NCBI GenBank assembly: GCA_030581615.1
Contig: JAKTTT010000012.1
Span: forward strand, 62,001-126,000
From: Alloascoidea africana
Taxonomy: Eukaryota; Ascomycota; Alloascoideomycetes; Alloascoideales; Alloascoideaceae
Direction: 5' to 3'
Length of the DNA stretch: 64,000 nt
Both the position numbers and the translations under genes were made by a program. Position 1 is the first letter of the stretch. Every line of letters begins with the position of its first letter. This document shows positions 54,325 through 64,000 of this stretch, piece after piece. The notes below the pieces were generated by a model. It had not been told where the DNA came from, ran no database searches, and saw only the letters and a list, made by a program, of their open reading frames with translations.

Positions 54325-57300
54325 TTATACACACAGACTTTCAAAAAACGGAATCTTTTTCTGAGAAGGTTCGTCAAATCCAGTTCTCATGGATAACTTA
54401 AAGGCACCAGTACCCATAGACATGGTTTGGCCAAGAATAATGCATTCACTAACACCTTCAATCAGATCATTCTTCATGTAAAATGCAGCATCAAATAAAT
54501 GATCAGTTGTCTTCTCGAATGAAGCCAATTGTAACACACTGTCACGCATCTTAGCAAGACCGAAACGGGTGATACCAAGAACCTCACCTTTATATGACAT
54601 AACATCACCCAGAAGCTGGATATGACGAGGATCAACAGACATACCGTGGCTACCCATAGTATAGTCAATTTCTCCAATGATACTGGCTCTAGCAGCCTCA
54701 ATTCCCAACGTGTGAAATACCTCTGGGATGTGATTTGTCACTGTTTTTGTACCTACAACGCCAACTGTTGCCATAACATCTTTCAATCCATAGCCTTCAA
54801 CAAGCAACTCTTTCTTATTGTCCTTATCTCGAATATTAATAACAGCTCGTGAAATGTCTGGCAGACCCTTCACAACAACTTTTGGTAGAACACGCTTCAA
54901 GCTTTGTACTCTGTAGAAGAGATTTGACCCTTTCACTTTCTTTGTGGCAAAGCTCAGATTGGCTGCTGCACTAGCTGCTTTTGATTTCGTTTCAGGTAGC
55001 TCAGAGACTTTAATATCAATTCGGTTGTTGCCTGATATTGAAACTTCACCTTGAGAAATCTTGAGCTTAGGAGCACACCAAATAGCCTTGGCAATATCAG
55101 CGATTGTAAGTTCCAACTGTAGTTTTTCAATAGTATCCCAATCGACACGGACACTCAACATTGCCTGATTTTCCATATACACGTCTTCGATGAAATAAAC
55201 AATGTCTTCTAACGAGGTCTTCTCAACTCTTCCTTTCACAACTCGGGCAGCTCTTTCATCTTCGTCATTTACCAAAACAGCTTTGATAATAGGAGTACTA
55301 ATAGTCTTCGAAGCATTAATAATTTCCTTGATACGGGGAACACCAAGAGTAACGTTCATAGAAGCAACACCTGCAAAATGGAAAGTCTTTAGAGTCATCT
55401 GGGTACCAGGTTCACCAATAGAATGTGCACCAATAGCACCGACAGAAGTACCAGGCTCCACCTGTGCCTTTATGTATTTGTAGAAACAAATTTCAAGGAA
55501 TTTTCGAATCATCCTTTCTGATATCTTTGCGACTTGATGAACTGCGAGCTTATCTTCATTCTTTGCAAATTCATCCAAATCAATGCCTTCATATTCCTCA
55601 CCCTCAGGCTCTTCCAACAATGGCAACAGTCTCTTATGGATACGAGTCTCTGCCAATCGCGATGCTTGTTTGAACACATACTCTCTAATGGACTCATAGA
55701 ATGCTCTTTCTGCATCATGAATGTCGGCAAACTCAATTTTGCCCTGATCTTCTTGGGATGTTAAAACCTTGCCCAAATTGTCCACTCTTATTAATCGTTC
55801 TTCTTTAGGCTTTAACAGCTCATCACAAATCTTTATAACTTCATATGGTAATAGACATCTATCTGAATGGTTCATGGTGATATTAAAAGCATGCGACCAA
55901 GTACGGGCAAAATTCACTGGTCTTGCGTCACCTTCCATTGCAAGAGGATCAAGCCCATCACCACCATATTGAAACTGAACAATACCATTGCTAGAGTTTC
56001 TAACAGTAGAGTCGTATTGCATGCTCAAATCTTCCAAAGATTTCATCAAACGTCGAGACATGTATCCAGTTTCGGCAGTTTTCACAGCGGTATCAACCAA
56101 ACCCTCTCTTCCAGAAATGGCGTGAAACAAAAACTCCGGAGGCGTCAACCCGGAATAAAAAGAGTTACGGACAAAACCTTTAGACTGTGGAGTTTTTGAA
56201 TTTTTGGGGAAATGTGGTAGAGTTCTATCTTGGAATCCATCAGGGACACGATTTCCTGAGATGATTTGTTGCCCTACAACAGCCACCATCTGGGAGACGT
56301 TAAGAGTTGAACCTTTAGAACCGCATGAAGCCATAATAAGCGGAGCATTGGACTTTGGAAGCTCTCTGATACAAACTTCTCCAACTTCTTCTCTGACCTT
56401 GGACAGCAAACCACCGATTTTTGCCTCAAGCGTTTGCTCTTCATTACAACCCGGTTGGGTTTCAAGTTTTCCTTTCTGGAAAAGATCAATGAGCTCATCA
56501 ACCTTAGCGTAAGATTGTTCAACCATCACTTCTTTTTTCTGTTTCAAATGATCATCAGGAGTGACATCGTTAATGCCAATTGAAAACCCTCTGTTACCTA
56601 GCCATCTTGCACACATCTTCGCCATGCGATTCATAGCTGTTGCTGCCTCAACAGGACCAAAGTCTCTAAGTATAGTATAAAAAACTGAATGCTTTTTACC
56701 GTCCCCAAGTAAACTTTTGTCCATTACACCGCATAAAAGTTTGCTACCTCGGATGACGACATAGCCATCATTTTGCGATAGATCGTTCGGATATCCTTTA
56801 AGAGGAGGAACAAATGTTTTATTTTTCGCCTCTAGATTGATAACAACTTTAGACTTTGCGTTTGGCTTGATGAGAAGCGAAAATATCTGCTTGCCCGTCC
56901 ATAAGTAAACAGGCTTGAAAATGACTGGTGGGGGTATATCGAATTGAAGGTCTCCATCTGACATCATGGCAAGAATTTGAGTAAAAGTAGCTCTATCAAA
57001 AAACGAGTCCTTATGGGATATGAGATACGAACCAGTAATAAAGTCCTGAGTTGCTGCAATAATTGGTTCACCACTTTTCGGTGTGACCAGGTTATTCTTC
57101 ACGCCCATCAAATTCATTGCTTCGGCTCTGGCCTCTTCAGTTTGAGGGACATGCAAGTTCATTTCGTCACCATCGAAATCTGCATTGTAAGGTGTACAGA
57201 CACACTCATTAAGCCTAAAAGTTCTCCAAGGACGAACTTTGGCGAAGTGGCTCAGAATACTAAGACGATGTAGTGAGGGTTGTCGATTGAACAGAACGAT

Positions 57301-58743
57301 ATCTCCATCTTCAATATGACGCTCAACAACGTCGCCTATTTCCAAATTGCTTGCAATTCTTTCTCTATTAGCATACCTCAGATTGCGTTTTGCGGCCTCA
57401 TTTTTTTTATGAAGAAAGTTTGCTCCTGGATAAACCGTAGGACCATTCGCTACAAGATTTTTGAGTTTCTTGATGTTATATCGCGTTGCACGTTCCGGAT
57501 ACGTCAAAACTTTTGCAACCAGTTCGGGTACTGCAACTTCATCAATTCGCAGGTTTGGATCGGGAGAAATGACAGTTCTACCAGAAAAGTCGACACGCTT
57601 ACCTGACAGGTTACCTCTGAAACGACCTTGTTTACCCTTCAATCTCTGGCAAAAAGCCCTAATTGGTTTATTCACCTTCCCCCCAATCATAGATGGCCCC
57701 GCATCAGAGTTGATGTACATTGCGACTACCAATTGAAGATAATCCCATTGTTCCATAAGGGCATTAATTGATACACCATTTTCAAGACCTGCTCTTATCC
57801 GCGAGCTGAGAAAAACGATTTCTGAAAGTTTAGTGGTCAAATCGTCTTCATTACTGGTCGGTGAGTCGGACATGACCACTGAAGGGCGGATACAAACTGG
57901 GGGAGCTGGCAAGTACCTCCAAATATATGTTTCTGGTCTACCGCCTTTTGAGGGATCAATTCCTAGCAGCTCAGCATCTGAGGGTGTAATTTGTTTAAAC
58001 AGGTTCAACACCTTGAGAGGATTCAAGTCATCCATCGCGCGCTTTTGAAACTTTTCAATATCTGGTATGTTCCTCACGGCCTTCTTCATTTCATCATCAA
58101 ATGCAATCTTTTCAGCACAAGATTTTTTCCCTATCCATCTATACTTTTCGTGAATAATTTTGAGAGCGGCTGCACCTTGTCCCACGGCAGCCTTTTTGAC
58201 CACGCCATTTACATCTCCACATTTTAAACACCGCCGTTGCTTTTTGCATTGGGTGAGGATCTTCTTCAAAATGCCAGTTCTTCGTAAGTTATCAATTCCA
58301 GGTCGCCGCAGTTCTTTGAGGAATTGCCTTTTCGTTTCTTCGTCTAGCAATACTGCTCCACATGTCTTGCAAATGCTCTGGAGAATGGTGATAGTCGCTT
58401 TGAAATAACCAACATGGAAAACTGGGAGGCCTAATCTGATATGACCGAAATGTCCATGACAAGATGCAAGATTACCATGACATGTCAAACACTCAGAAGC
58501 GTTTGAGGATATACCCTAACACAATATGTTAATAAACTACAATATCCAATTCAGTACGATAACACATACCATCCGCGAATCTAAAGCGCCATGGGCCACA
58601 GGTATCCTTCCTTTATCCAGATCGTAGAGATGTGTAGAGGCCACTTCAACTTCGGATTGGGCTATGATTTCCTGAGGGGTCAGGGGTGTAAATTGGACCC
58701 CACTGATCTTTTTTGGAAGAATGTCAACTACAGCCTCTTTCAT
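54325..58743 (-). CDS. RPO31: RNA polymerase III largest subunit (C160)
   Basis: Catalytic largest subunit of RNA polymerase III, which makes tRNAs and 5S rRNA. Two exons, 58743-58570 (58 codons) and 58515-54325, joined by a 54-nt intron (GTATGT, branch TTATTAACAT, TTAG), give 1454 residues (1460 in S. cerevisiae). The splice joins HGALDSRM to GISSNASECLTCHGN, completing the clamp zinc-binding CxxC...CHGHFGH. The active-site loop NADFDGDEMNLH is at about residue 505, the bridge helix is GREGLVDTAVKTAETGYM, and the trigger-loop region is PGTQMTLKTFHFAGVASMN. The Pol III-type C-terminus SKMRDSVLQLASFEKTTDH (here AKMRDS) and ECIILGQTMSMGTGAFK is intact. The start MKEAVVDILPKKISGV matches the family. 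It is divergent from SEM1. Confidence 0.98.
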
Positions 58744-59079
58744 TTCTGAATGAATCCATGCAATGGACCAAAACTGCTGCGATTTTGGGTATTTTGGCAA
58801 AATGGTGGGAGCCAAACAGAGAAAAAAACTATGTAGTGCACGTGACGCATACTTACTCAGCACAACTTTGGGTAAAGTGGCCGATGTTCTCTTTGCGTCT
58901 CTCTTCATCGACATTGTCCCAGTCTTCAGTTGGGTTTAGGCAAACAAATTCTACAGATTTGCAAAGGAACGGATCAATTAGATTGACGGAGAGTTGTACC
59001 TACGCCAAGGAAGAGAGAATCCTGAATATTTGAGAACAACAGCACTGAACCGAACCTACAACTAGAATCGACCAAAGAC
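58744..59079. other. Divergent promoter RPO31 / SEM1
   Basis: 336-bp bidirectional promoter with one CACGTG word placed 96 bp from the RPO31 start. Nothing resembling a proteasome (Rpn4-type) element was seen. Confidence 0.5.
58839..58844. promoter_or_regulatory. CACGTG E-box in the RPO31/SEM1 promoter
   Basis: GTCACGTG on the minus strand, 96 bp upstream of the RPO31 ATG and 236 bp upstream of SEM1. Same class and spacing as the words near UTP11 and SLD2. Confidence 0.45.
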
Positions 59080-59449
59080 ATGTCTACTACACAGAAAAAG
59101 GAAGAAACTTCTCAGAAAACAGAGCCCAAAGAGTTGGTTACGCTGGAGGAGGATGACGAGTTTGAAGACTTTCCAGTAGAAGGTGAGTGATATTGGAATA
59201 CTTTTATGGCTCTTCTCTTGCCACTGGCACACGGACCAGAGATCTAACCAAGCACCGGGGGGATTGAACTCACATAGACTGGTCGGATGAACAATCTGTC
59301 GGCGAACAGCAGCAAGAGCATCTTTGGGAACAGGATTGGGACGATGATGACGACGCAGAGGACGACTTTGCCGCCCAGGTCAGGTAGGCGTGTGCTTTTT
59401 GGGGATTTTTGAACAATGAACTGGCTAACATGTACACAGTAAGAAGTAA
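59080..59449 (+). CDS. SEM1: Proteasome lid subunit Sem1/Dss1
   Basis: Small acidic subunit of the 26S proteasome lid, also found in the TREX-2 and BRCA2-type complexes. Inferred exons 59080-59182, 59278-59383 and 59440-59449 give 72 residues. The two Dss1 acidic-aromatic blocks are visible: LEEDDEFEDFPVEDW across splice 1 and LWEQDWDDDDDAEDDFAAQV in exon 2. Intron 1 is 95 nt (GTGAGT, branch ATCTAACC); intron 2 is 56 nt (GTAGGC, branch GGCTAACATG, ACAG) and leaves a last exon of 10 nt ending SKK. If intron 2 were retained, the frame would stop at once after AAQVR, giving a 70-residue form. The gene has no open frame long enough to be noticed without splicing. Confidence 0.88.
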
Positions 59450-59725
59450 TAGGTGGCAATGAGACGAGCTCTGGAATTCTCTCATATTATGTAGAAAACT
59501 AAACTGTTATTGCTCTTGTAACTTATCACTTTTTGTAAGAACCACTCCAAATGTGGTTGGCCCTCAAATTTCTCAATTGTAACACCCAAATATCAAGCGA
59601 AACTCTTTTTCACTCCAAGTCCAGGTTCCCAGATCTCCACCACTTCCCTCTGTATTCAGCCCTGTAGTATATTCGGACTCATATATTATACTTCTCTCCC
59701 GTATTCCATCTCCTAATAACCCGTC

Positions 59726-60945
59726 ATGTCCATCAAGCCCCAACAGCCATCCGAGCGGGAAAAAGCGCCATCCCAGACCGACGACAACAATCATCAATCA
59801 GACATCCCGAACAAAGTAAATGGCTTCAACGGCGACGTACTCCCTTCAGAAACAGCTCCACTTCCTCAACCAAAGCAGAATGGAGGGTTCCATTTCTTGC
59901 CAGCTGTTCCTTCTGTCGGGCCTCAGGTATCTGTCTTTCCGGAGCCAGACCCTCCGACAGTGGATATTGTCACTTCTTCAGCTCTGGTAAGTCTTTACAG
60001 CGTCTATTTCAAGATCCCGCTTGAAGAAAAACAAAACAGATACTAACAGACGAGGTTCAGGATATTTCGTCATATATATATAACGCTGGATTTAGGCACG
60101 GAGCCTGGTCGGATACTTTGTTGGAAGTGCATCCCCATGCTCCTCTCCGAGTGCACTCACTTTTTGTCAGTCGCTCTCCTTTACTGGGGCAATATCTTCA
60201 TTATGTTTCTCATAATCACGGGCCTCCGTTTCACATCTCGATAAATGCAAATGACGAAAACGTGACTGCCTATTCGCTATCACTGGCTATTTCTTCTCTC
60301 TATGGTCATCCGTTGGAGCTTGAAAAGCCTGCTAACAATGCTGAAGCATTTCAGCTTGGCAAATCGTTGATTGCCACTGGAAAACTTTTAGAACTGGAAA
60401 ATGTGTCAACATATGGAGCAGAGCTTTTAAAATCATCTATCTGCGAAGAAAATTTGATCAACCTGTTCCGGTTTGTCCTCCAGGACGAGGTTGGCGTTCA
60501 CAATAAGCAGGGTGCTCTCTGCCAACTAACCAATTCATCAGCTCCAACCAGCGAAGGTGACTACAATGTCGACCACCTGGGACCCTATCCACCATTGACA
60601 AATACAATATTGTGTCTGCTACTGGAATTTTTCTTTTTGAATTTTGATCCCACCGCAAAACCCCTGAACCCCACCTACAAAACAATTCTCACCTCTATCC
60701 TGCCTTTCCACATTTACAAATTTGTCATGGAGAATGACAGACTTAAATTCAAGAACCAGATGACACGACACTCATTCGCTAGAGAAATTACAGGAATACG
60801 GAAATCTACACGGAATCAGCCCCAGCATCGACTATACGAGGAAAGTGTTGTGCTGGCATTTGGAGGAGGCAAGAATGGCGTGGAAGTCATCCGGAAAAGT
60901 GTTGGTGTTAGAAGAAAAACTCTGTGGAAAACTGGTCAATATTAG
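59726..60945 (+). CDS. BTB/POZ-like domain protein
   Basis: Two exons, 59726-59986 and 60061-60945, joined by a 74-nt intron (GTAAGT, perfect TACTAAC branch, TTCAG), give 381 residues. The N-terminal 87 residues are disordered, rich in Pro, Gln and Ser. Exon 2 opens with DISSYIYNAGFRHGAWSDT, then LEVHPHAPLRVHSLFVSRSP and LLGQYLHYV, the strand-helix pattern of a fungal BTB domain, followed by helices (AEAFQLGKSLIATGKLLEL). The C-terminus is basic (RKSVGVRRKTLWKTGQY). BTB proteins often serve as adaptors for cullin ubiquitin ligases. The place between two proteasome genes is suggestive only. No closer family was recognised. Confidence 0.75.
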
Positions 60946-61132
60946 CATTTTCGGATTTTATCTTTATGAGTCTTCTGTTAAAAAAATACCCCCAAAGTGA
61001 AAATTGGAAACATAATGATTGCTGAGTATATACATAACCCTTATCTTCTTTCAATTTATATAGCTTCCTATTCTTTTTTTCCAGCCAGTAACTTGGAGCT
61101 AACTCCATCCAAACCAGAACGGGTGGTTCCGC

Positions 61133-61139
61133 TTACCCG
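61133..61139 (-). promoter_or_regulatory. Reb1-type site TTACCCG in the RPT5 promoter
   Basis: 79 bp upstream of the RPT5 ATG. Its extended form TTACCCGGACAC is identical to the UBC4-side site. Confidence 0.5.
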
Positions 61140-61211
61140 GACACGGTACATCTACCTGGAAAATCGCCACTCTTCCAGAAATTGACAGCCAGACACACCT
61201 TTTGCTGAACA

Positions 61212-62537
61212 ATGTCGACATTGGAAGAACTGGATGCCTTGGCTGATAAAAGCAGCAAAAACGACAAGAGCACGTCCCTGACAGGAGACGATACTCTTGA
61301 CGATGAGATTTTCAGATCTTCCACAACAGACATCAATAACCGTACAAAACTGCTGGAGAACGATATCAAAGTGATGAAGTCTGAGTTACAAAGACTAAAT
61401 CATGAAAAATCTACAATGATGGAAAAAATAAAGGATAACAGAGACAAAATTGAAAATAACCGGCAACTCCCGTATCTTGTTGGCAATGTCATTGAATTGC
61501 TAGATCTGGAGGCAGAGGCAGACGCCACCGAGCAAGGTGCCAATGTCGACCTTGATTCTACAAGAGTTGGAAAATCAGCTGTTGTAAAGACATCAACCAG
61601 ACAGACGGTGTTTCTACCATTAATTGGTCTTGTTGACCCTGAAAAGCTGAAGCCAGGCGACTTGATTGGTGTTAACAAGGACTCTTATCTTATTCTGGAC
61701 ACGCTACCTGCAGAGTACGATAGCAGAGTAAAAGCAATGGAGGTTGATGAAAAGCCAACAGAAACATATGACGATATTGGAGGTCTGAGTAAACAGATTG
61801 AAGAGCTTGTCGAGGCTGTTGTGTTGCCTATGCAAGAAGCAGACAAGTTTAAAAGCTTGGGCATAAAGCCTCCGAAGGGCGCTCTAATGTATGGACCTCC
61901 AGGAACAGGAAAGACCTTGCTAGCGAGAGCATGCGCTGCTCAGACCAATGCTACATTTTTGAAACTGGCTGCTCCTCAATTGGTTCAAATGTTTATTGGT
62001 GATGGTGCAAAGCTAGTAAGAGATGCCTTTGCTTTGGCAAAGGAGAAAGCACCCACGATAATCTTCATTGACGAGTTAGACGCAATTGGAACGAAGCGTT
62101 TCGATTCTGACAAATCTGGTGATAGAGAGGTTCAGAGAACCATGTTGGAGCTTCTTAACCAGCTGGATGGTTTCGGCAGTGATGACCGGGTGAAGGTTCT
62201 GGCTGCCACAAATAGAGTTGATGTTTTGGATCCTGCTCTGTTGAGAAGTGGTAGACTGGATAGAAAGATTGAGTTCCCGCTGCCGACCGAAGAGGCCCGA
62301 GCAAGCATCCTTCAGATCCATTCTCGAAAGATGAATGTTGATTCAGCATCTATTAACTGGCAAGAGTTGGCACGTAGTACAGATGAGTTTAACGGTGCGC
62401 AATTGAAGGCCGTGGCTGTTGAAGCAGGTATGATCGCATTGAGAAACGGCCAATCCAGCATCAAACACGAAGACTTTGTTGATGCAATTGCGGAAGTACA
62501 AGCTAGAAAATCAAAATCTGTATCTTTCTACGCTTAG
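61212..62537 (+). CDS. RPT5: 26S proteasome regulatory ATPase Rpt5
   Basis: AAA+ ATPase of the proteasome base that unfolds substrates and opens the 20S gate. The 441-residue intronless product (434 in S. cerevisiae) has an N-terminal coiled coil ([20 protein letters not shown]) and an OB domain. The AAA module has Walker A GPPGTGKT near residue 228, Walker [12 protein letters not shown], the pore loop [13 protein letters not shown], and arginine fingers in [16 protein letters not shown]. The C-terminus ends SVSFYA, a HbYX motif (Phe-Tyr-Ala) that docks into the 20S ring. SEM1 lies 1.8 kb upstream on the same strand. The stop is 111 bp from the convergent PRP17 stop. Confidence 0.98.
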   Translation: MSTLEELDALADKSSKNDKSTSLTGDDTLDDEIFRSSTTDINNRTKLLENDIKVMKSELQRLNHEKSTMMEKIKDNRDKIENNRQLPYLVGNVIELLDLEAEADATEQGANVDLDSTRVGKSAVVKTSTRQTVFLPLIGLVDPEKLKPGDLIGVNKDSYLILDTLPAEYDSRVKAMEVDEKPTETYDDIGGLSKQIEELVEAVVLPMQEADKFKSLGIKPPKGALMYGPPGTGKTLLARACAAQTNATFLKLAAPQLVQMFIGDGAKLVRDAFALAKEKAPTIIFIDELDAIGTKRFDSDKSGDREVQRTMLELLNQLDGFGSDDRVKVLAATNRVDVLDPALLRSGRLDRKIEFPLPTEEARASILQIHSRKMNVDSASINWQELARSTDEFNGAQLKAVAVEAGMIALRNGQSSIKHEDFVDAIAEVQARKSKSVSFYA

Positions 62538-62648
62538 AATCATCAATACGGCTTAACCAGAATTATAGATATAATCAATAGTGTTTTTGCTGTTATGTAT
62601 GTGACAACGATATTGTACAAGTTTTGGCATAACTGCATCTCCCTTTGT

Positions 62649-64000
62649 TCAATCCCAGTAGAAGATTTTCCCTCCTAAACCAGCCATAGCTACTTTACTT
62701 GTTTCCTGGGGATGATGATCAATGCATAAAATAGCACTATCGTCTACTTTTAATTTGGCTTTTAGCTTGCAAGTCTTCCAATCCCAAAAGAATGCTTGGC
62801 CAGTAGTGTCTCCACTCATTAAATATTTGCCATCCGGCGAAAAGGAAACTTGGATAGCGTAACCTGCACAGTTATGTCCACTGAATGCTTTCTTACGATT
62901 CTGTCTAAACCGGTCAAGGGCACCAAAGACCAGTATCCTATTCTCCATACTCTGTGTGGCAACATATTTACCCCCTGGATGTAACGCGGTCCGGGGCATT
63001 GAATGCTGCTGAGGATCTGAGATGAATTTGATAGGGACGTTTATTTGCCACTCCCAAACTCTTATAGATTTATCGTCCGAGGTAGACATGAATCTTCGGT
63101 TTTCATCAACAAATGTTATCGAGTTGACTGCCCCTAAATGATGGTCGTATGTCTGTACAATTGTATTTGGGGTAGGACTCCTTGTGTCATACTGAACAAT
63201 TTGTTTGTTCGATAGACCTGCCAAAAACTGTGATTGCGATTCTGGATTAGGGTTGAATTTGACACAATTTGCGACAGCTCGATTTGGGTGCCATCTGTTT
63301 AGACATTTCCCCGTTTCTGTGTCCCATAGCTTTATAGTTTTATCAAAAGAGGAAGAGAGGAAATTAGTACCATCATTATTGAAACATAGATCTTTCACCG
63401 CTCGGGAATGTCCAAAATAACCTCGCAGCTGTTCTCGTTGATGATGACAGTCCCATAGATAAATCTTGGAGTCATTACCACAAGAAAGCAGTAAATGTCC
63501 CGATCGTGGGAAAAAACGAAGGGCTGTGACACCATTGTTGTGACCTGACCAAGTGTGAATACGACGTTTGGGAATAAAACAATCGTGTTCGCCTGGTTCG
63601 CCTAAAAGATTGATATCCAAGTCTTGAGGAACATGCATGTAAGTCCGCCCAAGATAGTCGACCTCGCTTTTTCCATAAAATTCGGTAGTTTCTGTCTTTT
63701 CTTTGATGGGAGGATTTGGCTCTGTAACTGTAATTCCTTGTTCCTGTTCATCTTGATCATGGTCATCTTCTTCATATTCTTCCTCCGATGCTGAGTCTAT
63801 CTGTTTTGATTCAGCATCTTCCAACTTTGCACGTTTCGTGTTCTTTTGTAATTCTCGATCGTAGCTCCGTCTAGCCTTTTCGTAATCTCCAACAATAGTG
63901 TTATATTGCTCTGGATCTAATGAAGGATCTAAAGCATACCCTTTTTTTTCGAATGATTTCCGTTGAATTGCAAATACTGCATCATCAAACGCCCATTCTT
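62649..64000 (-). CDS. PRP17: Second-step splicing factor Prp17/Cdc40, 5' end outside the window
   Basis: WD40 protein that joins the spliceosome for the second catalytic step. The frame is open to the right edge, so only the C-terminal ~450 residues are seen. Upstream of the propeller, FDDAVFAIQRKSFEKKGYAL with DPSLDPEQYN is the Prp17 N-terminal pattern, followed by acidic sequence and the linker FYGKSEVDYLGRTYMHVPQD. Seven WD repeats follow, from RIHTWSGHNNGVTALRFFP to the last GLGGKIFYWD. There is no intron in this part. The frame already runs through codons upstream of the acidic stretch, and no start codon lies inside the window that fits the family. Confidence 0.95.
   Translation of the reverse strand, partial: EWAFDDAVFAIQRKSFEKKGYALDPSLDPEQYNTIVGDYEKARRSYDRELQKNTKRAKLEDAESKQIDSASEEEYEEDDHDQDEQEQGITVTEPNPPIKEKTETTEFYGKSEVDYLGRTYMHVPQDLDINLLGEPGEHDCFIPKRRIHTWSGHNNGVTALRFFPRSGHLLLSCGNDSKIYLWDCHHQREQLRGYFGHSRAVKDLCFNNDGTNFLSSSFDKTIKLWDTETGKCLNRWHPNRAVANCVKFNPNPESQSQFLAGLSNKQIVQYDTRSPTPNTIVQTYDHHLGAVNSITFVDENRRFMSTSDDKSIRVWEWQINVPIKFISDPQQHSMPRTALHPGGKYVATQSMENRILVFGALDRFRQNRKKAFSGHNCAGYAIQVSFSPDGKYLMSGDTTGQAFFWDWKTCKLKAKLKVDDSAILCIDHHPQETSKVAMAGLGGKIFYWD

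Overview
The window is nuclear DNA of an ascomycetous budding yeast (Saccharomycotina), probably an early-branching, fairly intron-rich lineage. The evidence is the gene set (PGM2, UTP11, AIP1, SLD2, ERB1, SPT7, UBC4, MAK21, TEC1, RCK2, GCD6, GEP4, RPO31, SEM1, RPT5 and PRP17 orthologues), 21 short spliceosomal introns inferred here (52-244 nt, GTATGT/GTAAGT/GTGAGT/GTACGT donors, CTAAC or CTAAT branch sites) and a membrane-anchored SREBP, which most derived Saccharomycotina have lost. CUG codons fall at invariant leucines (UBC4, PGM2), so CUG-Ser and CUG-Ala reassignment are unlikely. The species cannot be named from the sequence.

Layout. 1-1700 (-): a Zn2Cys6 regulator of the Upc2-like type, cut by the left edge. 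2878-11898: PGM2 and UTP11 (+), then a tight minus-strand array AIP1, SLD2, ERB1 with gaps below 100 bp. 11899-16093: a 4.2-kb stretch with no recognisable gene, followed by a ferric reductase (16094-18265). 18556-27768: SPT7, UBC4 and a divergent SREBP (SRE1). 27769-38022: MAK21 and TEC1, the latter between long low-complexity intergenic regions. 38023-46948: RCK2 kinase, an SVL3/PAM1-like protein, GCD6 and GEP4. 47836-49590: an intact gene derived from a pogo/CENP-B transposase with a changed catalytic residue. 51826-53625 (-): an unrecognised disordered acidic protein. 54325-64000: RPO31 (-), SEM1, a BTB protein, RPT5 (+) and PRP17 (-, cut by the right edge).

The genes do not form one pathway. 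Themes are ribosome biogenesis (UTP11, ERB1, MAK21), transcription and chromatin (SPT7, RPO31, SRE1, TEC1, Zn2Cys6, transposase-derived protein), the proteasome (SEM1, RPT5, with UBC4 upstream of it), stress and growth signalling (RCK2, TEC1) and core metabolism (PGM2, FRE, GEP4).

Two promoter words recur. All eight copies of CGGGTAA/TTACCCG that I found (the Reb1 recognition word in other yeasts) lie 79-188 bp upstream of a start codon. RTCACRTG (Cbf1/bHLH type) also recurs upstream of UTP11, SLD2, MAK21 and RPO31. No tRNA, rRNA, LTR element, LINE or CRISPR array was recognised. Nothing here can be called a wholly new system. The best candidates for follow-up are the transposase-derived gene, the promoter-word architecture, the 4.2-kb gene desert, and the co-existence of SREBP and an Upc2-like factor.
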